In this document: positions 1 through 12,400 of the stretch, in pieces
How positions within the stretch are numbered: position 1 is the first letter of the stretch
Layout: each line of letters begins with the position of its first letter
DNA from: Istiophorus platypterus
Lineage: Eukaryota > Chordata > Actinopteri > Istiophoriformes > Istiophoridae
Reading direction: 5' to 3'
NCBI GenBank assembly: GCA_016859345.1
Contig: CM029131.1
Span: forward strand, 7,554,320-7,618,319
Length of the DNA: 64,000 nt
Notes under the pieces: generated by a model
Databases searched by the model: none
The model's input: only the letters and a program-made list of their open reading frames with translations
Told to the model about the DNA's origin: nothing
Translations under genes and position numbers: made by a program

Positions 1-1996
1 TTTTACCAATTAAGAAATAAAATTGGATGGCACTGATTTCTTTTTTAATTAAAATAATGAGAACATTTAATACTTTAAAAGTTAAAAAAAGGTACAAGCT
101 TTAATTTCTTTTTTTCTTTTTTGTCAAATTTATGCTGATGGACCATTCTGCATTTAGCAGCAAGTGAGCATGTCCAAGGCTGTCAAAGACTTACAAGACC
201 ACTGACACATGCAGAATGAGCTGATACCTGGTCACTTTGTCAGGGAGGACTCGCTCAATATAAAGGTCAGCAGTGCAAAGCTATTTCTGCTGAGAAAAAA
301 GAATGACACGAGGGGCGTTGGGAATACTGGGAGGAAGGACTTGAGCGTGCAGGAACCATTTCAATGTCACAGACCAACACACCGAACAAAAACCTCTATA
401 TGCTTAGATATATATCACACGATACTGACACATGAAAAGGACGGAGGATGGAGAGAAAGGAAGAAAAAGACCAGGAACCAGGCAACGGGTCTGTTCCAGC
501 TCAGCAGTCAGGACAGTCAGCCTCTGGTACTCCGCCGTGTTATCCACAAAAATGAGAGGCTGTTTTATATATAGGCCTGAAGAGATGACTCTCTGGACAA
601 ATAAATAGGTGTTTACACAGGGGGCAGATATACACAATACACACTCATGTCCACAAATACTGGAAAAATCAAATGACTGAATGAGAAAATTGTTGAAAGA
701 ATTGGTTTTGGAGACAGAAATGAAAGCAGATGGAAGAAATTTGTCTTGGGGACAAAGAGGCCATGGCGATATTTACGTGCGTAACAGGACTTTAACATTT
801 TAGTCTCCCTCCAGCCTCTGTAACCGATCTGTGTTAACATCTGTGAACGAGAAGTGAACGAGAGCAATCCACCAAAGTATCTAAACTACAGAAGCCTCCA
901 CGGAATAGTCAAACAACTTAGTGTCCGTAAAAAAAAAGAAACGGTCAATTTCCGCAGTTTTTTTAATTGCAGTTGCTTCCCACTGAAGAAACTAATGCCA
1001 CGATGATGAGACAGAAAAAGAGAAAGACAATGGAAAAGAGAAGCTGTTACGCCCTCTAGTGGTTCAACTCTGGCATAGCCCAGGCTAATATACAAAAAAA
1101 TAAGTGGGTATGATTGTATTATCTACTTTTTTATATTAATTTAAGGCAAATCACATTGATAGCAAAACTTCAGTATATGTGTAGTTTTTCTCTCTGCCAA
1201 AAATGCAAATAGAACAGTTCTGTATCATTGTCCTTGGTGCTGAGCTCAAATGTTCCCAGTTTAGGACAGTGAAATTATAATATATGTGAAAACAAAACAT
1301 TGAACAATAATATTTTGTATTGATTCAATTGTTTATAATCGTCAGGAAATCCCCCGTACGTTAAACATCACTTTCATAATGATATTCACCTATTTAACAA
1401 CTCTTAGGTTCCAAAATATGAAAGCAGCAAAGACCCAAACTATTTTTAAATTATCAGTGACTGAAGCTGCTTGAATGTAGCTTATTTTTATTGTTATAAT
1501 TTCTTCTGAATGTTAAGAGCCTCCTGCATTTCCCATGATGCAATCAGTAATATATTTACATGAGCTCTTACCTTCCTGATATACTATTATTATTATTGTT
1601 AGATTTTTTTGGTTGCACATAAGTTTGTTTGTTTTTTTAAACCATTAAATAACAGTTAAGTGTGCAGCCCATGGATTTTACAAGTTAAGGTGAAATTACG
1701 CATTGAGTTTTGTCAGTTCGGACAAAATATGATGACCGCTGATGTCATCAGGGTTATCTCAGCCCACGGTTTGGAGACGACAAATTTTTTTTAACAGAGG
1801 GCCAGTTACCCAAACAGGATGTGTGTAGTTTTACCCAGGAATTAGCCTTTTCTTTTCTTTCTATTACCTTTTACTAGTTGCCAGAGGGTGGCAGTAAGTC
1901 AAAGCAAATTCAAATATGCCCAGAGGCAGAGCTGCTTGAAGTGAAAAGTCAAAAATATTAAAGAACACACATTAATTAAAAAAAAACAAAAAACAT
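1..1996. other. Intergenic sequence without recognised genes
   Basis: AT-rich, CpG-poor sequence. The few open frames are short and lack start context, splice signals or recognisable motifs. It may hold the distal part of the tubgcp3 3' UTR or the spacer to the next gene. Nothing more specific is visible. Confidence 0.5.
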
Positions 1997-2002
1997 TTTA
2001 TT
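1997..2002 (-). terminator. Candidate polyadenylation signal for tubgcp3
   Basis: AATAAA on the minus strand (TTTATT on plus), followed on the transcript by a U-rich run with interspersed G (plus strand about 1979-1994). No transcript evidence is available. Confidence 0.35.
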
Positions 2003-4160
2003 AAAGAAGAAGCGGGATGGTTTGTTTCCCTACAATTATACGTTATGTGCTATACAATGCAGAGGACAGAGTGCAGGAGTGCTGACCCTGGTTCAGTTTG
2101 GTGTTCAAAGTGGTGTTACACTTCATTCAGATTTATTTCTTTACACATGTATATGATAGAAATTCATTGTCAGAAAGCAGTTTACTGGTCTAGTGACCAT
2201 AGGCAGCACCAATGTGTTCAACTGACAACAAGAATAAAAGTCAAAAATCAAACCTGTAGCCTCTCTGCTCACCGAATTATTATATACTTGAACGTGAATG
2301 GGGGGGTGTCTAATAGGGCAGACTGGATTATGTGAGGAGGGGTACTATGTACTTAAAGTAGATTTTGATGCAAGTTTATCAGTTAGTAAGTTAACCAAAT
2401 CCTTTAAAATGCACGTGCAGTGTTTAGAAACATCTGTTCCCTGATCCAGGATCAGAGCTCCTGCAAGGTGAGATCAGTGCTCACAGCTGTTCATATGTAA
2501 ATGATTGTATAACTCTGATTAAAATGCTACTTGTCTTTTCAATCCCGACAAACATTTTCGCCTTTTTCTACAGCAAAAAGCATTTGAATGTGAACTATGA
2601 AGGAAATCCAGCAATAGTCATGTCCATCCACAGCAATTAAGACTCTTACAATTATCCAAATTTGAGCCAAAGCAAAGGGAAAATTTTCACTTCACTGTTC
2701 AGTCTTGGGTCATAACAAGGACTGATTCTAAGCATGTAAGTATTTACTTTGTGGCTTAGTTTCTCCAACTGATAAAAATGTGGATAGATAATTTTTTGAA
2801 TTTGGGTCCACTTGATGTTTTTCAGCCTGTGGTCACAGTGAAAAACTATCAAAATTACTGTTTCCCCTTCATCTGTTTAACATTGAATGATCATCAAATC
2901 CAAGGGTTTTATGGTTTTTAAACAGACAAAACAAGGGATTCAAGATAAAGTAAACATCAATTTCGGGGGCTGATCAACAGCAAGGATGCTCCTATACTGA
3001 AAAGTTCCACCAGGATACTCTTATACCAATCTTGTTTTCTGAGAATAGACTTGTTTCAGAAAATAAACTGCCAAAGTTAACATTTATAATCATTAAACTC
3101 TTTTGACTTAGAAATATTTACAATATTTAAAGAAACTGAAATATTTGAACGTTTACAGTCCTTATTGGTTATGCAGAGACAAGAAGTGAGGTTGTTGTGG
3201 TTGTTGTGAGGATTGTTTTCTTTAACATGATCCATCTCTCATACAGACATAAAAGCACAAACTGTAAACTAAGCAGGGAAATAGAAGAAAACCAAGAAAA
3301 CCAGACTTAAATACACAGTAAACCCTTCATAACATTCTTTATATCATTCGGTTCTCAGTCAAGGTAACATCTCACTGGTCAGGAGCCAGATACTTTAATT
3401 TCCTATGTCGTACAAATCTAATGAGAAAAAGAAAACTCTCTGGTTAAAAATCGACAAACTTGGGATTGGAATACAGGAAGTAAACAAAGTCGGTAAACAA
3501 AGGGTTTTTTTCCTGCCTGCATGAGCCAGTTTTGTCTTTGTGTCACTGGATGCAGAATTATCTGTGGATGTGTTGTTTATGTAATTCCAAATCCTGTGTG
3601 TGATTGTGACTGGACAGCTCGGCTTATGTATTAAAGAGAGAGAAAAAAAAAAGCCCTGGATTTTAAGGAGCAGAGAACTAGGGTTAGACTGATATAGTGT
3701 TGTGCCAATACTGATCATAAATATTAAATATTCAACATGCTGAAGAGGCCGCATGTTCATACAGTTTTAGTGCCTCGTGCTATTTTTTCCACCTTAATTA
3801 GCAGAAAACTCCAGCAGAAAAATTGTCTCCTGTTAAATAATTGCAGTAAAAATTATCCCGATTAATACTTTTAATATCTGCTACAAATACAAAATTGAAA
3901 AAATTATCAATATTGGACCCATATCCGTCGAACCCCAGTGAGAAGATGCAAAGCCACAAGTGTTGACGTGTACAGACAAGTGCATATATATACACACATA
4001 CATACATTTTTGCATAAACTCTATGTACATACATTTTGTGTGTTGGGACTAGATTTGGCAACCACGCTGAGAAAAAAGGTTTTGTTTTTTTTCTCATTAA
4101 TAAGGCATGCCATGTAAGACGGCCCTGTGTGACTTGGGACGCTCAGCAGCTTTTTCTCTC

Positions 4161-4176
4161 ACACACACAAACACTC

Positions 4177-4246
<70 letters not shown>
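4161..4246. repeat. (CA)n microsatellite
   Basis: Mostly pure CA with three interruptions, in the putative tubgcp3 3' UTR. Confidence 0.95.
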
Positions 4247-4248
<2 letters not shown>

Positions 4249-4593
4249 CTGGATAGTTTCCCCAATTTGACTTTATATGTTACGGAATTCTTGCTGAACA
4301 CCGAGCAGTCTGTTTTCGGGTGTATGCTCTGCATGTCAAGCTCTTAAAAGTTTGATCTACTGGATTCGATTGTGATCCCGCTCGGCTTGCTTCACTGGAG
4401 CCTACTGCTGTGATGTCATCACTTGGTGACCGCCGCCACCGCGATGCCAGGACAGCACCGGCGTCGCTCCTCCAAGGCATGACATCATCTCGACGTGAAG
4501 CGCTGATGTTCTGCTGGTCGGCCCACCTCTGTGATGTCATACCTCAAGCTCCAATGACCGGAGGTGTTGCTCGTCAACGCCGTTGTCCTCGTG

Positions 4594-4660
4594 TCAGATG
4601 TTTGACAGCCGTCGCCCTCGGGTGGCACCTAGTGAAGCTCGCAGCCTCGGCTCTCTGGCT
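4594..4660 (-). CDS. tubgcp3: tubgcp3 exon 23 (residues 884-905, stop codon)
   Basis: Acceptor CCCTCCACAG completes the Arg codon split at the end of exon 22, then encodes AREPRLRASLGATRGRRLSN and a TGA stop. The EPRLR...SLG..RGRR pattern matches the known basic C-terminus, which located this exon 690 nt downstream of exon 22. Confidence 0.9.
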
Positions 4661-7624
4661 CTGTGGAGGGCATAATAATTGTGTAAGCCAAGCTAAATGC
4701 GGTGTTCTCTCTCTCAAAAAAACAACCCCCCCCCCCAAAACAAAATGTAATGTAATAACGATTAGAAACATATGCGGTGATAAGCAGTTAATGAAGCTAT
4801 GTTCTGCTAGACTGAATCACTGGCTCTTAAAAGAACAGAGAACAGTGAAAGATACTGCTTCAAGAGTAAACAACTGAATCCCTATTTAAGCAGGTCCTGA
4901 AGTCACAGTGTAGTTTATACTACACAACACGGTTTGTAATGAAATCTGTGTTTAAAATGTCCGACAGACATCTGTTCCCCCTCAACAGTCCCTCCACGCT
5001 CTCGTGACTCATCGTTCCTCTGGAAGTTTATTCAAAGCAAAATCTGTTTGAACATTTGCTGCTGAAGTTCCAAATTAATTTCACTTGCATTTTGGTGCTT
5101 CACAGCCTTGGGTTCACTGGTTTTCAATTGTGGTGTCTCTTACTTTGCATTTTCTGAAGTTCACATTTAAAAAATTCATAGTTGGACTCATGAATCTGCA
5201 CAAAGTCTGGAGCAAAGTAATTGTTTTCTTTCCAGAATACTTAGAAGTCATCAATTATTAACAAGCGAGGATTTCAGGCCATGTTGTTTTAGATTTTGGC
5301 CTAAAAAGGCTTTTAGGATGTTTTGTTTCCTGTGTTTGAAATGGCAAACCTGTAGTGTTCATTGAAGTCCAGTCTGAAGCTGAGGAAACGCAGACTCTCA
5401 TCTGAACTTTGCATCAGCAACACCAAGAACTGCTGGACGATGTTCTAAAAGAAGGGCAGGGAAAAACAGAGGGAAGGGGAGACATTTGAAAAGGAGAAGA
5501 TACGATATGACCGCTGACTGCATGTAGACCGACAGCTGCTCCTGGAGGTGGCTCATGCTGGTACCTGATAGAAGTGGGTGAGAATACGGAGCTGGGAGCG
5601 CATCTTTGGTATGGTTTCCTGGAACTCCTGGACCCTCCTCTTCTCCTCCGCCTCCTGTTCGGCTGTCACTCCCCACTGACCCTGAATTGGCAAGAGGAGA
5701 CACAGAGTGTGCTATAATGTTCCCAGCAGCCCACTCTTTTTCATCAGTGACCCAGAAACCTTGTCTCCTCCTCTGCACTCTCCTGCGCTCGTTACCTCCG
5801 CTTCTCTCTGCTTCTTCCTCTCTTCATACTGTAGTCTGAGGGTGAGTTCCTCCAGTGCGGAGCGGTAAAGGGAGTCCTGGGCGCTCTGGAACTCGATGAT
5901 CTGGTCGAATATGGCCCTCAGCTGGTTCAAAAGAGACTGGACAGACCGACAGGAACAGAAAACAGTCAGAATCAGAAATATTGCTAACTTAATCTTATTT
6001 ATTCCATAAGATAGTTGTGTGTTGATGCTTTACCCTGCTGTTATTGTCCAGCAGGCATCTCGATATTATGGTGTCCAGGAAGACTTCGTGGGCGGCGATG
6101 ATGTGGTCAAGGTCCTGAGCCTGCTGCACTTTGTTCCACAGCTCGTCCCAGGAGCACTCCAACACCTGCGTGCACACAAAGACACACACGACTTTACCAT
6201 GAGTATATGGGACTGACATTTCCCTTTTATTAAAAATCAGATATCATACAGTCAGAGTTGCCCCCCTTGATATAATGGTGGTGCCTCCCTGTCCACAGTC
6301 AATGTTTTTCTTACTATTCTTATAAGTATTTTATCAGAGCTCTGAGCAGATAAATCTTTACTTTTCTCACTGACTTTGCTAAAAAGTAAAAGATGCGGTT
6401 AAATCAGCACTTTCAACACTGCTAATACTCATGAGTCTGACTTTCTGTATAGTTTCGGCATCTCTTTCCCTGATATATATTTTTTTTTTTGCAATTTTTT
6501 CAGTACCTGGACCAGCAACCTTCTAAAACTGAGTTAACCTTGCTAACTTCAAGGCTACTGTTGATGCTGTAAATCTGAATCAAGCAGTGTTGCATTTAAC
6601 AGACACAGTGTCTCGCCTCCCGCTGCAGCTGCGGTCTAATGTTTTACAGCCCGGGTATGGTAACAGCGCTGCTAATGGTCTGACCTCGAAGGTGATGTAA
6701 TACTGCATCTGGTGAATGAAGTGGACCATCTCCGAGGCCAGGATGTGACACTGGTGCAGCACACCGGACAACTCTGGAGGGTAAAAATCACAGTGCCAGG
6801 TAATGTTTCTACAAGCTGCAGATTACACACTCATTCATAAAAAAAAAAACCACAACAAAAAAACAAACCTCTGGGAATACCAGTATGAATTACAATAGTC
6901 AGAAAAATAATGATATTTGGAAACATCTGGAAATATTAACCTGCCATTTATGTTACCACAGAACGGTATAATGATACTGTGACAGTTAGTGTCACTAGGT
7001 TTATACATATTCATGTCATTAACCAACTTTAAACAAATTGTCAGGGCCACATGTTTAAATGAGATTCACTGATATTGAAGAAAATGAGACAAGAGTTTTG
7101 AAAAAAAAAAGTTTGGAGAAAATATTTGCAGAAAACAAAAAACCTGAATGCAGAATAAAATTTCATGTACTAAGACAGTGTGTTTAACATGTGTGTGTGT
7201 TTGTATTTGTGTACCAGGCATGGTTTTGAGCAGCTTGGCATTACACATCTGTCCCTTCCAGATGTCAGTCAATGTGTACTCCATCCTCTTTGCCCTCCAC
7301 AGGAAATTAAACACACGCAGATAGTGGCCCATACATTCCCTTGTAAACACCTAGGGCATGCATGCACAGACACACACAGAGACACACACACTCAGATATC
7401 TTAATATATGAACACAGCAGCAATCCATTAACACTCGTACAATTCCACATACACCTTACAGTTCTTTAGAGATAAAACACAAGTAGTATGTGTGTTACCG
7501 TAGCAATGGGTCCATCAACATGGTAGTCCAGACTGAAAACATCCCAGCCTGTATCCCCTGGAGAGACCTGGAATCAACAAAGGACACAGTAAGTACCTGC
7601 TAATATCAGAATCTTAGCACCCCC

Positions 7625-7663
<39 letters not shown>

Positions 7664-9411
7664 CACACTTTACCTCTAGCAGGCGCACGTCGAGCCTCTT
7701 GAGGATCTCAGCATTGTCAAACTGGGCATTGGTGGCTCTGACCGCTGTCTCTAAGATACCAGTCAGGTTGTGTTGGTACAAAGTGGTGGCAGGACGCGCC
7801 AACTCTGGTCTGGGAAAAAATAATTAGAACATAATTAAATGGGACTTGCAGGCTGATGTTCTGTCTACTATTCTGATGCTTTGTCTGTATTTTAAATGCA
7901 TGAAGCAGCAGTAGTAGTGTTAAAAAATATGAGATATATTAAAAGGATGTAGTTGCTAACTTGAGCAGGTCCATGAGATGTCTGATGAAGTCTCCCTGGC
8001 CCAGCAGCAGGTATCTCCTCATGGCCTGCAGGTGCTCAAGCAGCAGGTAGTTGTGATTGAGAACATCCAGCAGGTATTTGCTGGTGTCAAAGTAGGCAGC
8101 GTCGATCTTCTCCTGAAACGCCCCCTCTAGGTCTGACAGCAGCTCTGCAGCTACAAGAGTGTGGAGATAAAGGGGATGGGGGGTTTCACTAAGTCTATGT
8201 AGTTTGACAATGGCCTTGGTGGAGGTCTGCATTCTACTGGGTGCCATTCTAGTTGTTTAAAACTACAAACTTTAAAACTAGTCAACAAAATTTATGTATT
8301 TCTTATTTAAGCAGGGATGAACAAAAAATAGAAAAAAAAAACAAAAAAAACAGAAACAAGGCAAGAAAGTGTTATGATTTTGACTGGACTCAGGGTCAAC
8401 AACACAAATATCCTCCTCTCGTCCAACCAGACCTCTGCTACTGGACAATAAGGGAGAAATCGGCATGATGTCCTTCGACAGATACAGTAAAAGCTACAGA
8501 TCAAACTGGTCCGATGAAGTCCTACAGACTGAATCAATAGAGTGTGGCTAAGTATACCTCTTTGAACTTTATAGTCAGAAAGGAGAGGAGGACGAGGCCA
8601 GTGAACGGGAAGAGCATTGATCACTGCCAGTCCACCAACCTATGTCAATATGGCAATATCAATAGGATGTGAACCGCACAAAAAAAGAGGATCCTTTTTG
8701 GTCGATGATATCATTAGTAACATAAACAAAATAATGAAGAGTGGCAGTAAAACCAGCCATACCATCCCAACTTTAATGTGAGCATTCTGTGGTGTGTAAC
8801 TGCTTCTTCTTAAAGACACTTGTGCTTTCGCTGATATTTTCTAAAGACGACATCCCATTATGAGGTGTTGAGAAAACCCTTTTAATCCTAATTATGCCCA
8901 GACACCAAGTAGAGATATGAGTGTTTTGAGATAACAGCTGAGAGTCTTACCATCTTTAGGGGTGTCTCCAGACTTGGATGCTGGTGTGATTTTTCCTGGC
9001 GGCGTTCTGTCATGACAAACCTGATGCAGGAAGTTTATGGATTTACCGATCAGCAGAACCTAGAGGGGAGAGGTGATAAACAGCTGGTATGACTAAAGGT
9101 AAACCAGTAGGCAGGAGATAAAAGGTAGTTATATGAGTGAAATTTTATAGACGTCACACAAAAAAAACGAATGAGTGTCTAGAGGCTGGTACTTCTCATC
9201 TAGATTTGTTTAGCCAATAACTCTGATCTATGGTAATGAATAAAGAGATCTGTTAGTGTGAGTGTGTGTTAGTGTGAGTACCTTGCGGGCCTGGTCCATG
9301 GTGATGAATGATGGGATCATAGACTTCCTGAGGGAGTACTTGTCGTGCCACAGACGGTCGGTCTTCACGTTGGGATCTGATGCTACAAAGAACTACACAC
9401 ACACACACACG

Positions 9412-9492
<81 letters not shown>

Positions 9493-12400
9493 ACAGACAC
9501 ACACACACAAAAAGGCATAGTTCAACAAACTGTATGATTTACAACAATCAGATCAGGTGGGGGGTCCATGAGATGATATAATAAAATTTAATTAATTACA
9601 GATAGGAGAAGTCCTTAACTTGAATGAATTTGATTGTAACTTCTGACAAGAATAAAGTTAAGGGTCACTCAACGAATAAATGGCTTTATGGACAGAGTAT
9701 GCAGCCCATGACAGAGGTTTACATCCTTTGTCACTTTCACTTAGATTGTCCATTTACTTCAGACGCTGGAGCAGAGGCTTCAACTGGCTTTCTAATGGCT
9801 ACACTGAGGGCTGCGTACTCTATGAATGCTGATACAGTAATTTTACAACCGACTACAACTGTCAGCTTTTCCATGAATCCATCTTTATAAGGCATTTTCC
9901 CTGCAGCTTGTTAGCTGGAATAAGAGTCCAGAAAGAAACTGCATCCATATATGCACATGATAACTCATCTACTCTTATACCTGAAACAAACTTCCATACC
10001 TAATTACCTATAATAATTATTACCTAATTATTCTAGTATTTAGTTATTTGCTTGGAAACATTAATTTAGACAACATACTGTCATTTGTACAATCACACAT
10101 TATATCATCATGATAATTTTCCACTGAAATTCTACAAAGTATAATAATTTTCATTCCCTTCTACAACCTCAAGTAGCAATAATTTGCATTGCAGCATTAG
10201 GAAAAGTAGAAGTCTTGTTCTTTGCATCTGATTTTAAACACTGCGTATGCATGAACCACTTGGTAATTTCCTTACTGAAAGCTGCCATAACTTTGTCTCC
10301 ATTTTCTTAAACCCATCAGTTAAGACCAGAGCCCAGTGATAACTGATGGTTAATGCGGGACACATAAATGCTGTGAGTGCAAGAGAAAGAATAAAAGAGC
10401 AGGGAGATGTAAAGGAGAGACATCCATCACCAGGTTCTCCATTACACTACTCCCATGAGTCCTCATTTAAGAAGCTGTCCTGCCTCACCTCCCTCTCACT
10501 TTTTATTTCTCTCCTTCTATCCTCCCTCCTCCTACTCCTCCTCCTCTCACTAATGTTCTTTCTCATTGGGGTCAAACATCAGAGGAGTTAAAAAGAACAA
10601 TTCCCAGAAATGAGCAGTAAATTCCTGATGGTTTTCTCTATAACTGGATCCCTGGGAGGCCAGGACCTTCAGACCGCCCACACGACATTTAGAAAAATTA
10701 TAACCAGTTTTCAGTATAGTCAACACTATACATGTGACTGCAATGATGTGAGTAAAGTTTTGTATTTTGTCTGGAGAAAATATCAGGAAGAGGTGTGTAC
10801 CTCATGGTAAGTATCTTCTAGTTCTCCATCATAGATCCACCTATAGAGGAAGTTGAGGATGGGGTGCGACACCAGACTGAGGATGTGTTGAACCAGCGCT
10901 CTCATCTGCGGGTCTCCTGTCTTACCGTAGGCATGGACGGCTGAAGCCAGCTCGCCTCCTTTTCGACCTGAACACATTCGCACAAAAGGATTAAAACAGA
11001 CACTGAGGCGTAGGGATTTTTATAATCCTATGTTCACCCATATCACCACATCCACACAACAAAGCTACCTTGGCAGAAGTCAACAAGGGCTGCCAGCGTT
11101 TTGAGCCGGACTTTTGGGTCATACATCCAGACCAGCAGCCTCCTGAGAGTAAGGCTGCTCTCTGTGCACAAGTTGACCCCTTGGTCGTCCTCTACCTGCA
11201 ACTACAAAGCACACATATACAGGTCAAAGAGCACCAATGATCAAAAAGAGGGAGAAAATTACATTAGACTGGACAGTCTACATTGTAAAATATGATTTGA
11301 TATTTTCTTAGGCCTTGCTCAATACTGATCAGTTTTTTCTCAAAGTTTAAAAAAAATTAAAAAGGGGTTGATTTTATGCATGTCATTTTAAAACTGTATA
11401 TTTCCTTGTTGTTGATGGCAGAATTCAGGAAACAGGTAACTCGGGTTGTAGTGTTTAAATATGCAGTGAGCAACATTTTTTCAATAGCAATTTCATTTTC
11501 CAACAAGTTTCAGAACATGGTCCCTCTCTGTGTTGTTAATCTTTGTACCTGAGAATGGAGGACAGACAGTAGCCTGTAGTACTCCTTCAGCTCCTGGTGG
11601 AGCGAGGCACAGAAGCTCTGAGGACACAGAGGGGACAGACACAGACAGAGAGATATGTATTAGTGGAAGGTTAGCTTAAAAAAATAAATAAATAAATAAA
11701 TAAAAAAAAAATCTGCAGAGGATAATTAAACTCATAGGGCCAGTGCGGACACACCTGTCCAACCAACCCAAAGGCCCGGTCCAGGCTTCTGGCGTCGGTG
11801 TACTTCCTGACTTTGTTGTGGAGCCAGCCGAGCTCGGCCAGCCTGCTGCTGGTGTCCCTCAGGGACTTGCAGAGCACCACCTGGAGAGGCGCAGCACACA
11901 TTACGACACATAAGCACAAAACAGGGCTCGACATCCTTCTGTTTGTTTCTTCAACTTGTGATAAATAGCACTGGTACAATTTATAGTGACAGAAATGCAA
12001 AGGATTACATTTTTGTGTCAACGACAGGATAATGGCAGCCCTGATTGTGAAGGAAGTCTTACAATATTTGTGATCTGTCCATACTGGTGTAATATTTGTA
12101 TAATATTGATGGTGAGGAGGGACAGTGTGGATCTGTTGAGGCTTTTTATGAACAAAGCGATCAAGTTCAGGTGACATTTTCAACCAACAGCAGAACTTCA
12201 GAGTTATGGTAAATCTTTAAAATGCAACTAAAAAAGAAGCAAAATGAATACTGAGCAGAAGTCTCAAAATTCATCCATGCTTTTAGCTTTCTTGTTTTAA
12301 AGAAATCTTACAGATTTCAGATGCAAGATGCACTGGGAACTCAGGAGAATACACCAATCACAATGTTAAAAAAAAAAAACTTTCTGTGGGACAAACTACA

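Larger units (their letters stand above)
1997..4593 (-). other. tubgcp3: Probable tubgcp3 3' UTR
   Basis: Downstream of the stop there is no further coding signal. The first good AATAAA hexamers on the minus strand are at 2132-2137 and 1997-2002. The second is followed by a T-rich stretch typical of a cleavage/polyadenylation site. Weaker ATTAAA variants lie near 3870 and 3394, so a shorter UTR is possible. The UTR would include the (CA)n tract at 4161-4246, read as (UG)n. The exact end is inferred. Confidence 0.35.

Noticed and set aside
4410..4877. 155-codon plus-strand frame
   Set aside because: It overlaps tubgcp3 exon 23 on the other strand, has no splice or homology support, and reads through a C-run.
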